Shown: piece by piece, positions 52,281 to 61,466 of the stretch
Layout of the letters: every line of letters begins with the position of its first letter
Numbering within the stretch: position 1 is the stretch's first letter
Source of the DNA: Ralstonia pickettii
GTDB lineage: Bacteria > Pseudomonadota > Gammaproteobacteria > Burkholderiales > Burkholderiaceae
Assembly: GCF_001699815.1 (NCBI RefSeq)
Contig: NZ_MCGB01000025.1
Coordinates: 124,001 to 188,000 of the forward strand
DNA length: 64,000 nucleotides
Reading direction: 5' to 3'
Notes under the pieces: model-generated
Told to the model about the DNA's origin: nothing
The model's input: only the letters and a program-made list of their open reading frames with translations
The model's database searches: none
Program-made: the position numbers and the translations under genes

Positions 52281-53027
52281 TTACCCCGCCACCAGCGTAC
52301 CGTTCTCGATATGCACGCGTTCGCCTGCCTGGAAGCCCGGTGCAGCCTTGTACGTGAAGCTGCGGTTGGTGCCGTTGTCCATGCGCACGTTCACACGGTA
52401 TTGGGTGTCGCGGCTGTAGTAGTTCTCCGCCACGTGGCCGCCATAACCGCCTGCCACCGCGCCGCCGACCGTAGCCAGCGTACGGCCATTGCCGCGGCCA
52501 ATCTGGTTACCCAGCAGCCCACCCACCACGGCGCCACCGATCATGCCGAGGCCGGTTTCCTTGCCTTGCGTGGTGATCGGCGTGACTGAAGTCACATGGC
52601 CGGCATAGGGGCTGGCCGACTGGCGCGGCTGGGTTTGCGCATAGCTCGGGCTGGTCGAGGGTGCGCGTTCAGCGTACGACGGCTCGCGGGCTCGCGTCAG
52701 AGCGGGCGCCACATTCTGGGCCGGATACGGAGCGGCCTGATTCGGTTGCGTGGTCTGGCCTGGCGCAGCCAGTGCCATCGGGGCTGAAGCGCCCGCCACG
52801 GCCGCTGCCGATTGCGCGGCAACGTTGGGGTCAGTGCTGCCCTGTGTAGCCTTCGAGGTCGGCAGCACACCGGTAATGGCGGCCACCGCCGTCAGGCTGG
52901 CGATGATCACGGCCACAGCGCCCGTCGTCATCAGTGGATGCATGCGGCGCGAAGACGGAGGCACTTGCCCCGGCGACGTGCCGCCGTATTGTTGACCTTG
53001 GTTCGATTGGACGTTGTTGTTCATCAT
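52281..53027 (-). CDS. glycine-zipper 2TM-domain envelope protein
   Basis: 248 residues. One N-terminal membrane helix ('VAVIIASLTAVAAITGVLP', residues ~38-56), then a ~90-residue Pro/Ala/Gln-rich linker, then a glycine zipper near residues 160-200 ('GAVVGGLLGNQIGRGNG', 'AVAGGYGGHVAENYY') and a C-terminal small beta domain ('YRVNVRMDNGTNRSF'). Similar proteins (SlyB/PcP-like) are associated with the outer membrane or periplasm, but this one has a signal anchor rather than a lipobox. ATGATG at 53027/53024 with AGGAGA upstream. Role in envelope integrity is inferred from the family. Confidence 0.82.
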   Translation of the reverse strand: MMNNNVQSNQGQQYGGTSPGQVPPSSRRMHPLMTTGAVAVIIASLTAVAAITGVLPTSKATQGSTDPNVAAQSAAAVAGASAPMALAAPGQTTQPNQAAPYPAQNVAPALTRAREPSYAERAPSTSPSYAQTQPRQSASPYAGHVTSVTPITTQGKETGLGMIGGAVVGGLLGNQIGRGNGRTLATVGGAVAGGYGGHVAENYYSRDTQYRVNVRMDNGTNRSFTYKAAPGFQAGERVHIENGTLVAG

Positions 53028-53232
53028 CGCTCTCCTGCGCCGTGATCGATTCGGCGTTTTGATGATCACAGTGTGGTCCATCGCCCAAACGGATGCCGTT
53101 TTAAATTGTAAGCATCTGTACTCCAATTTTTCGCTTAAAAATCAAGTGCTTGGCGAAGTTTATCCCACTTTGTAAAAGCCGGGCATTGTTACAAATAGCG
53201 GGGTGGGCGCGTGATTTGCGGCCGCGCGCGCA

Positions 53233-53260
53233 ACAAAAAACGCCCCCGAAGGGGCGTTCT
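53233..53260 (-). terminator. lysS terminator
   Basis: On the minus strand AACGCCCC-TTCG-GGGGCGTT followed by TTTTG (53239-53258 is the stem-loop). It lies 28 bp past the lysS stop. Confidence 0.88.
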
Positions 53261-53285
53261 TTCCAAGGCGATCGATCGCGCCCGA

Positions 53286-54830
53286 TCAGTCTTCGCGGCG
53301 CAGGTGCGGGAAGAGGATCACGTCGCGGATGTTCGGGCTGTCGGTGAGCAGCATCACCAGACGGTCGATGCCGATGCCGCAGCCGCCGGTCGGGGGCATG
53401 CCGTATTCCAACGCGCGGATATAGTCGGCGTCGTAGAACATGGCTTCTTCGTCGCCAGCGTCCTTTTGCTCGACCTGCTTGCGGAAGCGCTCGGCCTGGT
53501 CTTCAGGATCATTCAGCTCGGAGAAACCGTTGGCGATTTCGCGGCCGGTGATGAACAACTCGAAGCGCTCGGTGATGCCCGGCAGCGTGTCGGAGCCACG
53601 TGCCAGCGGCGACACTTCGACCGGGTAGTCGATGATGAAGGTCGGCTCCCACAGTTGCGACTCGGCCGTCTCTTCAAACAGCACGAGCTGCAGCGTACCC
53701 ACGCCGGCGTTCAGGAATTGCGGCGCGTTGGTGTCGATCTTGAACTTCTTCAGTTCGGCGCGCAGGAAGTCGACGTCAGCTAGTTGCGCGTCGGTGTATT
53801 GCGGCGCGTACTTCTGGATCGCCTGGCAGATGGTCAGGCGATGGAACGGCTTGGCAAGATCCAGCTCGCGGCCCTGGTAGGTCAGCGTGGCGGTGCCAGA
53901 AGCGTCAATGGCAGCCTGGCGGATCAACTGCTCGGTGAAGTCCATCAGCCAGCGGTAGTCCGTGTAGGCCGCGTAGAACTCCATCATCGTGAACTCGGGG
54001 TTGTGTCGCGGCGACACGCCCTCGTTACGGAAGTTGCGGTTGATCTCGTACACGCGCTCGAAGCCACCGACGATCAGGCGCTTCAGGTACAGCTCGGGCG
54101 CGATGCGCAGGAACATCTGCATGTCCAGCGCGTTGTGGTGCGTGATGAACGGTTTGGCTGCCGCGCCGCCCGGAATCGGGTGCAGCATCGGCGTCTCGAC
54201 CTCCATGAAACCGTTGCCGGCCATGAAGTTGCGCAGCGAGGCCATGGCCTTGGTGCGGGCACGGAACGTGTCGCGCGTTTCCTTCGAGACGATCAGATCG
54301 ACGTAGCGCTGACGGTACTTCTGTTCCTGATCTGCCAGGCCGTAGTAGTCGCCCGGTAGCGGACGCAGGCTCTTCGAGAGCAGGCGCAGCTCCGTCACCG
54401 CCACCGACAACTCGCCGGTCTTCGTCTTCATCAGCGTGCCGCGTGCGGCCACGATATCGCCCAGATCCCATTTCTTGAAGCTGGCGTAGACGTCTTCGCC
54501 CACGGCGTCGCGGCTGATGTAGAACTGGATGCGGTCGGTGGCGTCCTGCACGGTGGCAAAGCTTGCCTTGCCCATCACGCGCTTGAGCATCATGCGGCCG
54601 GCAATGGCCACCTGCACCGGTTCGGCTTCCAGTGCGGTCTGCTCCAGCTCGCGATACTTGGCTTGCAGATCACCGGCATGGTGCGTCGGGCGGAAATCGT
54701 TGGGAAACGCGACGCCTTGCTGGCGGATCTCTGCCAGCTTCTCGCGGCGCTCGGCGATGATCTTGTTGTCGTCCTGCGCCGGCACGGCGGCCGCGGTGTT
54801 CGATTCGGCCGGGTTGTTCTGTTCGGTCAT
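53286..54830 (-). CDS. lysS: lysyl-tRNA synthetase, class II
   Basis: 514 residues. OB-fold anticodon domain at ~70-180, motif 1 region near 210, motif 2 '[20 protein letters not shown]' (seen from residue ~270) and motif 3 '[13 protein letters not shown]' near 490, with the Arg for ATP binding. It charges tRNA(Lys) in the cytosol. The gene is 24 bp downstream of the SDR gene on the same strand, and prfB lies just beyond; lysS next to prfB is a widely conserved order. Confidence 0.97.
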
Positions 54831-54854
54831 GATGGTGATGAGAGGAATGTCGTA

Positions 54855-55595
54855 TCAGGCGATGTTGCGCAGGTCGTCTAGCTCGGTCGCGCCAAAGTCG
54901 GGGCGGACGAGGTAGGCGGCGATGCGCGTGGCGGCGACCTGCGGCGAGACAAACTCGCCATGCGCGTGCAGATCGCGGAAGCGCTGCACGCCGGCAAAGT
55001 CGGCGCCACGGATGGTGCGTTGCATGTCGGTGTCGATCACGCCGGGGGCGAGTGCCACGGCGCGCACGCTCGCGTCGCCATCGGCATTGATGGCGCGCAC
55101 GAACATGTCCAGCCCGGCCTTGCCGGTGCAATACGCCGCCCAGCCGGCGATCGGCCGGCGCGCAGCGCCCGACGAGATCGCCAGCACGCGGCGCTGCGCG
55201 TTCCACCCGGAGGTGCCGCGCAGCAGGGCAGCGGTCAGCGCCATCGGGCCGGCCAGGTTCAGTTGCAGGTGCGGCAGCAGCGTATCGGCGCGCAATGTGT
55301 CGATGGTGCCGATCGGCTCGACCGCGCCGGCGTTGAGCACCAGCGTCACGTTGGCAAAAGCGGGCAGGGCGGCAAGCGTCTTGGTCATCCAAGCCTCGGC
55401 GGCATGCGCGTCGGACAGGTCGACCTGGTGCCAGTCGAGCGTCACACCGGCGGCTGCCGCCTGCGCGCGCAATTCGGCGTTATCGCCGCGTGCGACGCAG
55501 ATGAGGCGGCGACCGGGTTGCATCAGCGCCTGGGCCAGCGCGGCGCCCAGGCCGCGCGAGGCACCGGTCAGGATGAACAGGGACGTGTCAGACAT
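54855..55595 (-). CDS. short-chain dehydrogenase/reductase
   Basis: 246 residues. The cofactor motif 'LTGASRGLGAAL' near residue 10 and 'NAGAVEPIG' near 93 are classic. The catalytic Ser is in 'AISSGAARRP' near 142 and Tyr-x3-Lys in 'AAYCTGKAGLDM' near 155. 'ALAPGVIDTDMQ' near 186 is the PG motif. Among SDRs it is nearest in pattern to sepiapterin reductase-like enzymes; substrate unknown. It sits between prfB and lysS, splitting the usual pair, with 25 bp on both sides, so probably cotranscribed. Confidence 0.88.
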   Translation of the reverse strand: MSDTSLFILTGASRGLGAALAQALMQPGRRLICVARGDNAELRAQAAAAGVTLDWHQVDLSDAHAAEAWMTKTLAALPAFANVTLVLNAGAVEPIGTIDTLRADTLLPHLQLNLAGPMALTAALLRGTSGWNAQRRVLAISSGAARRPIAGWAAYCTGKAGLDMFVRAINADGDASVRAVALAPGVIDTDMQRTIRGADFAGVQRFRDLHAHGEFVSPQVAATRIAAYLVRPDFGATELDDLRNIA

Positions 55596-55620
55596 GGCAG
55601 TCGCTCTGGTTTGGCTCGGA

Positions 55621-56725
55621 TCAGACGCCCTGCTTCAGGCTCGCCTGAATAAACGGGTCCAGATCGCCGTCCAGCACCTTCTGCGTGTTGGAGATTTCCA
55701 CGTTGGTGCGCAGATCCTTGATACGGCTCTGGTCCAGCACGTACGAGCGGATCTGATGGCCCCAGCCCACGTCGGTCTTGGCTGCTTCTTGTGCGTCTGC
55801 AGCGGCCTGACGCTTGCGCAGTTCGTGCTCATACAGGCGCGACTTCAGCATCGTCATCGCCTCGGCACGGTTGCGGTGCTGCGAGCGGTCGTTCTGGCAC
55901 TGCACGACGATGCCGGTCGGGATGTGCGTAATCCGCACGGCCGAGTCGGTCTTGTTGATGTGCTGACCGCCCGCACCGGAAGCACGGTACGTATCAACGC
56001 GCAGATCCGCCGGGTTGACCTCGATCTCGATCGAATCATCGACTTCCGGATACACGAAGATCGACGAGAACGACGTGTGGCGGCCACCCGCCGAGTCGAA
56101 CGGCGATTTGCGCACCAGACGGTGCACGCCGGTTTCGGTGCGCAGGAAGCCAAACGCGTATTCGCCCTCGACCTTGATCGACGCGCTCTTGATGCCGGCC
56201 ACGTCGCCTTCGGATTCTTCCAGGACTTCGGTCTTGAAGCCCTTGCGCTCGCAGTACTTCAGGTACTGGCGCAGCAGCATCGATGCCCAGTCGCACGCCT
56301 CGGTGCCGCCGGCGCCGGCCTGGATGTCAATAAAGCAGTTGGCGGCGTCCATCGGGCCGGAGAACATGCGGCGGAATTCCATGTCTTCGACGATGGCGCG
56401 CATGCCTGCGGTGTCAGCCTCGATGGCTTCGATGGTCTCGTCGTCGCCCTCTTCGCGGGCGAGCTCGAACAGTTCGGCGGCGCCGGTGAGATCTTCGTCA
56501 AGTTTGGTCAGCGCCAGCACGACGGTTTCAAGCGACTTCTTCTCGCGGCCCAGCTCCTGGGCGCGTTTGGGATCGTTCCAGACCTCGGGGTTTTCGAGTT
56601 CCTTGTCGACTTCGACTAGACGTTCAGATTTGACGTCGTAGTCAAAGATACCTCCGAAGGTCGTCGGCGCGCGACTTCAGGTCGGCCAACGTGTTCTGGA
56701 TGGCATTGAGGCGTTCTGCTTCCAT
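55621..56725 (-). CDS. prfB: peptide chain release factor 2, with programmed +1 frameshift
   Basis: Two overlapping frames: a 27-codon ORF from ATG 56725 to TGA at 56644-56642, then +1 shift into a 340-codon ORF ending at 55621; the full protein is 367 residues. The stop-recognition tripeptide 'SPF' is in '[14 protein letters not shown]' and the peptidyl hydrolysis motif GGQ in '[15 protein letters not shown]'. RF2 releases chains at UGA and UAA. The slip site is CTT-TGA-C with CGGAGG two codons upstream, the autoregulatory arrangement known from E. coli. A -10 element TATAAT lies at 56754-56759 (minus). A plain ORF call would miss the first 27 codons and start wrongly at 56520. Confidence 0.96.
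56641..56656 (-). promoter_or_regulatory. prfB programmed +1 frameshift site
   Basis: Minus-strand order: CGG AGG TAT CTT TGA C. The internal SD-like CGGAGG (56656-56651) is three bases before the CTT slippery codon (56647-56645), followed by in-frame TGA (56644-56642). Low RF2 makes ribosomes pause at TGA and slip to GAC. Confidence 0.96.
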
Positions 56726-56753
56726 GGTGCAAAAATCCGGTCGGAAACCGGAA

Positions 56754-56759
56754 ATTATA
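56754..56759 (-). promoter_or_regulatory. prfB -10 element with leader hairpin
   Basis: TATAAT on the minus strand, 28 bp before the ATG. The short leader contains TCCGGT-TTCCG-ACCGGA (56736-56752), an inverted repeat that could form a hairpin in the 5' UTR. No good -35 was identified. Confidence 0.5.
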
Positions 56760-56905
56760 GCGGAATCAAGGGGTTTTCCGTCCGCGTAGAAGCCCAAAAC
56801 GACCATTTTCCGCGGTGCGCGGCGGGATTTATGTGACTGCCACAGGCGTCCCGCCTGGCTTCGGTTAGCATGGCGGCCAGTCCATATGGCTTTTGGCGCT
56901 GTCCG

Positions 56906-58075
56906 ATGATCATCCGCTCGTTGCTCGATACCGATCTGTACAAATTCACGATGATGCAGGTGGTGCTGCATCACTTTCCTGGCGCGCACGTCGAATACCG
57001 CTTTAAGTGCCGTAACGCGGGCGTCGATCTGGTGCCGTTCATTGAAGAGATCCGCGCGGAAATCCGCCATCTCTGCACCCTGCGCTTTACCGATACGGAA
57101 CTTGATTACCTGCGCGGCATGCGCTTCATCAAGAGCGATTTCGTCGATTTTCTCGGCCTGTTCCATCTCAACGAGAAGTACATCGACGTGCGCCCGGCGC
57201 CGAGCAACGATGGGCAGATCGAGATCGTCATCGCGGGGCCGTGGCTGCACACGATCATGTTCGAGGTGCCCGTTCTGGCCATCGTCAACGAGGTGTTCTT
57301 CAGCCGCACGCAGACGCACCCGCAGTGGGAGGAGGGCAAGCGCCGCCTGACCGACAAGCTGGCATCGCTGAAGCGCCCCGGCCTGGAAGACTGCCGCATT
57401 GCCGACTACGGCACCCGCCGCCGTTTTTCGCACACTTGGCATGAGCATGTGCTGCTGGAGACGCATGCGCAACTCGGCGCCCAGTACGCGGGCACGAGCA
57501 ACGTCTACTTCGCCATGAAGCACGGCATGACGCCGCTGGGCACCATGGCGCATGAATACCTTCAGGCCTGCCAAGCGCTGGGTCCGCGCCTGCGCGATTC
57601 CCAGACCTTTGCGCTGGAAACCTGGGCCAAGGAATATCGCGGCGACCTCGGCATCGCGCTGTCGGATACCTACGGCTTTGACGCCTTCCTGCGCGATTTC
57701 GACATGTTCTTCTGCAAGCTCTTCGACGGCGTTCGCCATGATTCTGGCGACCCGTTCGAGTGGGGCGAGCGCATGCTCAAGCATTACGACGACATGCGCG
57801 CCGAGCCGAAGTCCAAGGCGCTGATCTTCTCCGACAGCCTCGACATGCCCAAGGTCATCGGCCTGTATGAGCGCTTTCATGGCCGCTGCAAGCTGGCGTT
57901 TGGCGTGGGGACCAATCTGACAAACGACCTGGGCTACACGCCGCTGCAGATCGTCATCAAGATAGTCCGCTGCAATGGCCAGCCGGTGGCCAAACTGTCG
58001 GACGCGCCGGAGAAGACGATGTGCGACGATCCAGCGTACCTCACGTACCTGAAGCAGGTATTTGGCGTGCAATAA
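56906..58075 (+). CDS. pncB: nicotinate phosphoribosyltransferase
   Basis: 389 residues. The N-terminus '[21 protein letters not shown]' (in parts), '[16 protein letters not shown]' near residue 172, '[21 protein letters not shown]' near 200-220 (with the phosphorylated His region) and '[17 protein letters not shown]' near 275 are PncB signatures. It converts nicotinate and PRPP to nicotinate mononucleotide in the NAD salvage pathway. The ATG at 56906 was chosen by family fit. Divergent from prfB; the next gene starts 89 bp later. Confidence 0.95.
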
Positions 58076-58136
58076 GGCTCACGCCGACGCCGAATAAGTT
58101 TCAACGGCGGGGGCGGATCGTGCAGGAAGCGGCTCG

Positions 58137-58142
58137 TATAAT
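58137..58142 (+). promoter_or_regulatory. -10 element TATAAT before the LutC-like gene
   Basis: TATAAT 22 bp before the ATG at 58165, followed by CGGAG as ribosome site. Without a clear -35. It suggests the LutC-like gene has its own promoter apart from pncB. Confidence 0.45.
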
Positions 58143-58164
58143 CGATCGATCTTTCGGAGCCGCC

Positions 58165-58884
58165 ATGGAATCACAACCGGACACCCCCGTCGACCCGCTC
58201 GACACCAGCCGCGCACGCGACGCCATCTTTGCGCGCATCCGCAATGCGCAGCATCGTCCCGCGAAACCGACGCAGGGTGAGCGCGATGCCGTGGCGGATT
58301 ACCTCGCGCGCCACCCCGCCGGCCCGCGCCCGCCGGTGCCGGAAAACCTTGCCGCGCATTTTGCCGAGCAGGCGCTGAAGATGGCTTCCACGCTGGATAC
58401 CGTGGAGGCGCTGTCCGACGTGCCGGGCGCGGTGGCCCGTTACTTGTCTGGGCTGAACCTCCGGCCGCAGGCCGTGGCCTGGACTACGTTGGAATCGCTG
58501 GACTGGGCCGCTGCTGGCATCGGCATCGAATTCCGTCCGCCGGTGCGCGAGGCGCAAGCCGATCAGGAGCACGGCGATCTCGTCGGCATTACGGGTTGCT
58601 TCTGCGCGATTGCTGAGACGGGCTCGCTGATGCTGCTGTCGGGGCCGGAGAACGTCGCTTCCACGGCGCTGCTGCCCGAGACGCATATCGCCGTGGTTCC
58701 GCAGTCGCGCATCGTCGCCAATCTGGAAGATGCCTATTCGCTGATGCGCGCGGAGCGAGGCGAGCTGCCACGCGCCACCAACGTCATCAGCGGGCCGTCG
58801 CGCACGGGGGATATCGAGCAGACCATCGTGCTCGGCGCACATGGCCCGTATCGGGTGCATGTGATCGTGGTGTCGACTGCCTGA
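58165..58884 (+). CDS. LUD-domain protein, LutC/YkgG-like
   Basis: 239 residues. The LUD domain is visible with 'GDLVGITGCFCAIAETGSLMLLSGPEN' in parts near residues 140-165 and 'LLPETHIAVVPQSRIVANLEDAY' near 172-195, ending in 'SGPSRTGDIEQTIVLGAHGP'. LutC acts with LutA and LutB (Fe-S proteins) in L-lactate oxidation to pyruvate. Neither lutA nor lutB is adjacent, so its partners are elsewhere or its role differs. The ATG at 58165 is supported by CGGAG and TATAAT upstream. Confidence 0.85.
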   Translation: MESQPDTPVDPLDTSRARDAIFARIRNAQHRPAKPTQGERDAVADYLARHPAGPRPPVPENLAAHFAEQALKMASTLDTVEALSDVPGAVARYLSGLNLRPQAVAWTTLESLDWAAAGIGIEFRPPVREAQADQEHGDLVGITGCFCAIAETGSLMLLSGPENVASTALLPETHIAVVPQSRIVANLEDAYSLMRAERGELPRATNVISGPSRTGDIEQTIVLGAHGPYRVHVIVVSTA

Positions 58885-59023
58885 GACAGCGTCCAGGGCT
58901 CATTCGCTCATCAAACATCGGAGGACGTTCAGGGCGACAGACCTCGGGCGTTTACACTGGCGTCTTTGTTCGTGTGGCGAGGCTGCGTTTGCCGTGTGCG
59001 CCCACGCTTAGGAGAACGCCTAC

Positions 59024-60433
59024 GTGAAACGCCTTTGGCCCCTTGTCTTCCTGTTCGTCTGTGGCCTGGCGCGCGCTGCTGATGTGAGCGGCGCTGAGTT
59101 GCACTTGTTGTGGGGTGTGCCGTTTGCGGGCATCCTGCTCTCGATTGCCATTGCACCGCTCATGATGCCCAAGCTATGGCACGACCATTACGGCAAGATC
59201 GCAGCGTCTTGGGCATTGGTGCTTCTGGTGCCGTTCGGGATCGCGTTTGGCTCGCAGGCGGCCATCGCTTCCGTCAATCACGCAGCCCTTGCTGAATACA
59301 TTCCCTTCATCGCGCTGATCGCCGCTTTGTACGTTGTTGCAGGCGGTATCTGCATTCGCGGCAATCTGCATGGAACGCCAAAGCTCAACACGGGCTTGAT
59401 CGCGCTTGGTACGGCGCTGGCCAGCATCATGGGCACGACCGGCGCCGCGATGCTGCTGATCCGGCCTTTGCTGCGCGCCAACGAGGCACGCCCGCATCGG
59501 GCGCACGTTGTCGTGTTCTTCATCTTTCTGGTGGCCAATGCAGGCGGGGCGCTCACGCCGCTGGGCGATCCGCCGCTCTTCCTCGGCTTCTTGCAGGGCG
59601 TGGATTTCTTCTGGACCGCGCAATATCTGTGGCGCCAGACGTTGACGATGTGGGTGCTGCTGCTGGCGATCTTCTTCGTTATCGACAGCTATTTCTATCA
59701 CACGGGCAAGGAAGAACTGCCCAACATCACCGACGCCTCGCCGGATGATGCGGGCCCGCTGCGCTTCGAGGGCAACGTCAACTTTGTGCTGCTGGCGGGC
59801 ATTCTCGGCCTCGTGCTGATGAGCGGGCTGTGGAAGCCCGGCATCATCTTCCACGTGATGGGTACCGAGGTGATGCTGCAGAACGTGGTACGCGACGTCG
59901 GGCTGGTCGTCATCGCGCTGCTTTCGTTGTGGCTCACCCCGGCAAGCGCGCGCGCCGGCAACGAGTTCAACTGGGAGCCCATTCTGGAAGTCGCCAAGCT
60001 GTTTGCCGGCATCTTCATCACGATCGGGCCGGTGATTGCCATGCTCAAGGCCGGCGTGGATGGCCCGTTCGCGGGCATCGTCCATCTCGTCAACGACAGC
60101 GCGGGCCAGCCGAACAACGTGATGTACTTCTGGGCGACGGGGGTGCTGTCGTCGTTTCTCGACAATGCGCCGACGTATCTGGTGTTCTTCAACACCGCCG
60201 GTGGCGACGCACGCATGCTGATGAGCGAGGGCGCCTCCACGCTGGGCGCGATTTCCGCCGCGGCCGTGTTCATGGGTGCCAACACTTATATCGGCAACGC
60301 GCCCAACCTGATGGTCAAGGCCATTGCCGAAAGCCGCGGCCTGCAGATGCCCAGCTTCTTTGGCTACATGCTGTGGTCCGTGTGCATTCTCTTGCCGATT
60401 TTCGTTCTGATGACCTTCGTCTTCTTCCGCTAA
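59024..60433 (+). CDS. NhaD-type Na+/H+ antiporter
   Basis: 469 residues with a short signal-like N-terminus ('PLVFLFVCGLARAAD') and about 12 membrane helices. 'SIAIAPLMMPKLWHDHYGKIA' near residue 42, 'ASIMGTTGAAMLLIRPLLRAN' near 140, 'NAGGALTPLGDPPLFLGFLQGVDFFW' in parts near 170 and 'SSFLDNAPTYLVFFN' near 380 are hallmarks of the NhaD/CitM ion transporter group. It exports Na+ or Li+ against H+. The start is GTG at 59024, with GGAG eight bases upstream. Transcription likely continues to the dehydrogenase gene 19 bp later. Confidence 0.88.
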   Translation: MKRLWPLVFLFVCGLARAADVSGAELHLLWGVPFAGILLSIAIAPLMMPKLWHDHYGKIAASWALVLLVPFGIAFGSQAAIASVNHAALAEYIPFIALIAALYVVAGGICIRGNLHGTPKLNTGLIALGTALASIMGTTGAAMLLIRPLLRANEARPHRAHVVVFFIFLVANAGGALTPLGDPPLFLGFLQGVDFFWTAQYLWRQTLTMWVLLLAIFFVIDSYFYHTGKEELPNITDASPDDAGPLRFEGNVNFVLLAGILGLVLMSGLWKPGIIFHVMGTEVMLQNVVRDVGLVVIALLSLWLTPASARAGNEFNWEPILEVAKLFAGIFITIGPVIAMLKAGVDGPFAGIVHLVNDSAGQPNNVMYFWATGVLSSFLDNAPTYLVFFNTAGGDARMLMSEGASTLGAISAAAVFMGANTYIGNAPNLMVKAIAESRGLQMPSFFGYMLWSVCILLPIFVLMTFVFFR

Positions 60434-60452
60434 CCGAACGTGTGCTGAACGT

Positions 60453-61454
60453 ATGAAACCCGGAATCCTTGTCACCCGCGCGATGTTTCCCGAAGTGCTT
60501 GAGCGCTTGCGCGAGACCTTCGACGTGATCGACAACCAAGCGGACTTCGACTATCCGCCCGAAGCGCTGGCGGAGCGTCTGCAAGGTCGCGTGGGCCTGC
60601 TGTCGAACGCTGCCGACACCATCAACGCCGAGCTGATCAGCCGCGTGCCCACGCTGCGAGCGGTGTGCAACATGGCCGTCGGCTATAACAACTTTGATCT
60701 CGCGGCGATGACGCGTGCGGGCATCCTGGCCACTAACACGCCCGACATCCTGACCGAGACCACCGCCGATTTCGGCTGGGCCTTGCTGATGGCCGCTGCA
60801 CGCCGCGTGTCCGAATCCGAACGCTGGCTGCGTTCCGGGCAATGGAAGCGCTGGACCTACGATACGTTCCTCGGCGCAGAGGTGTATGGCAGCACGCTGG
60901 GCATTCTCGGCATGGGCCGCATCGGCCAGGCGCTGGCGCGGCGTGCGAGCGGTTTCTCCATGCGCGTGATCTATCACAACCGCAGCCGGCTTTCGCCCGA
61001 AGTCGAGCGCGACACGCGCGCCACTTACGTCAGCAAGGACGACTTGCTGAAGCAGGCTGATCACCTCGTGCTGGTGCTGCCGTATTCCAAGGAAAGCCAC
61101 CACGCCATCGGTGCAGCTGAGCTGGCACAGATGAAGCCGACCGCCACGCTGGTCAATCTCGCGCGCGGCGGCATCGTGGATGACGCAGCGTTGGCGCAGG
61201 CGCTGGCGGACAAGCGCATCTTTGCCGCCGGCCTGGACGTCTACGAGGGTGAGCCGAAGGTACATCCGGCGCTGCTGGAGGCCGAGCACGTTGCGCTCAC
61301 TCCGCACATTGCCAGTGCCACTTTCGGCACGCGCCTGGGCATGGCCAACCTGGCAGCCGACAACCTGATCGCTGCGCTGGGCTTTGGCCCCCGCGCGGGG
61401 CAGCCGCCCAACTTGTTGAACCCGGATGCGCTGGCGCAGCGCGCGTCCTCCTGA
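60453..61454 (+). CDS. D-2-hydroxyacid dehydrogenase (glyoxylate/2-ketogluconate reductase-like)
   Basis: 333 residues. The NAD(P)-binding motif 'GILGMGRIGQALARRA' is near residue 150. Catalytic Arg is in 'NLARGGIVDD' near 235, Glu in 'YEGEPKVHP' near 268, and His in 'LTPHIASAT' near 287. It reduces glyoxylate, hydroxypyruvate or 2-ketogluconate with NADPH; an Arg in 'NRSRLSPE' after strand 2 suggests NADPH preference. It is close to GhrB, but the substrate is not settled. It lies between nhaD-like and rmuC, same strand. Confidence 0.92.
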   Translation: MKPGILVTRAMFPEVLERLRETFDVIDNQADFDYPPEALAERLQGRVGLLSNAADTINAELISRVPTLRAVCNMAVGYNNFDLAAMTRAGILATNTPDILTETTADFGWALLMAAARRVSESERWLRSGQWKRWTYDTFLGAEVYGSTLGILGMGRIGQALARRASGFSMRVIYHNRSRLSPEVERDTRATYVSKDDLLKQADHLVLVLPYSKESHHAIGAAELAQMKPTATLVNLARGGIVDDAALAQALADKRIFAAGLDVYEGEPKVHPALLEAEHVALTPHIASATFGTRLGMANLAADNLIAALGFGPRAGQPPNLLNPDALAQRASS

Positions 61455-61466
61455 TCGAACGCAAAT

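Noticed and set aside
55621-56520. prfB as a 299-residue protein starting at 56520
   Set aside because: The upstream 27-codon ORF, SD-like element and CTT-TGA-C slip site show the known frameshifted RF2 layout.
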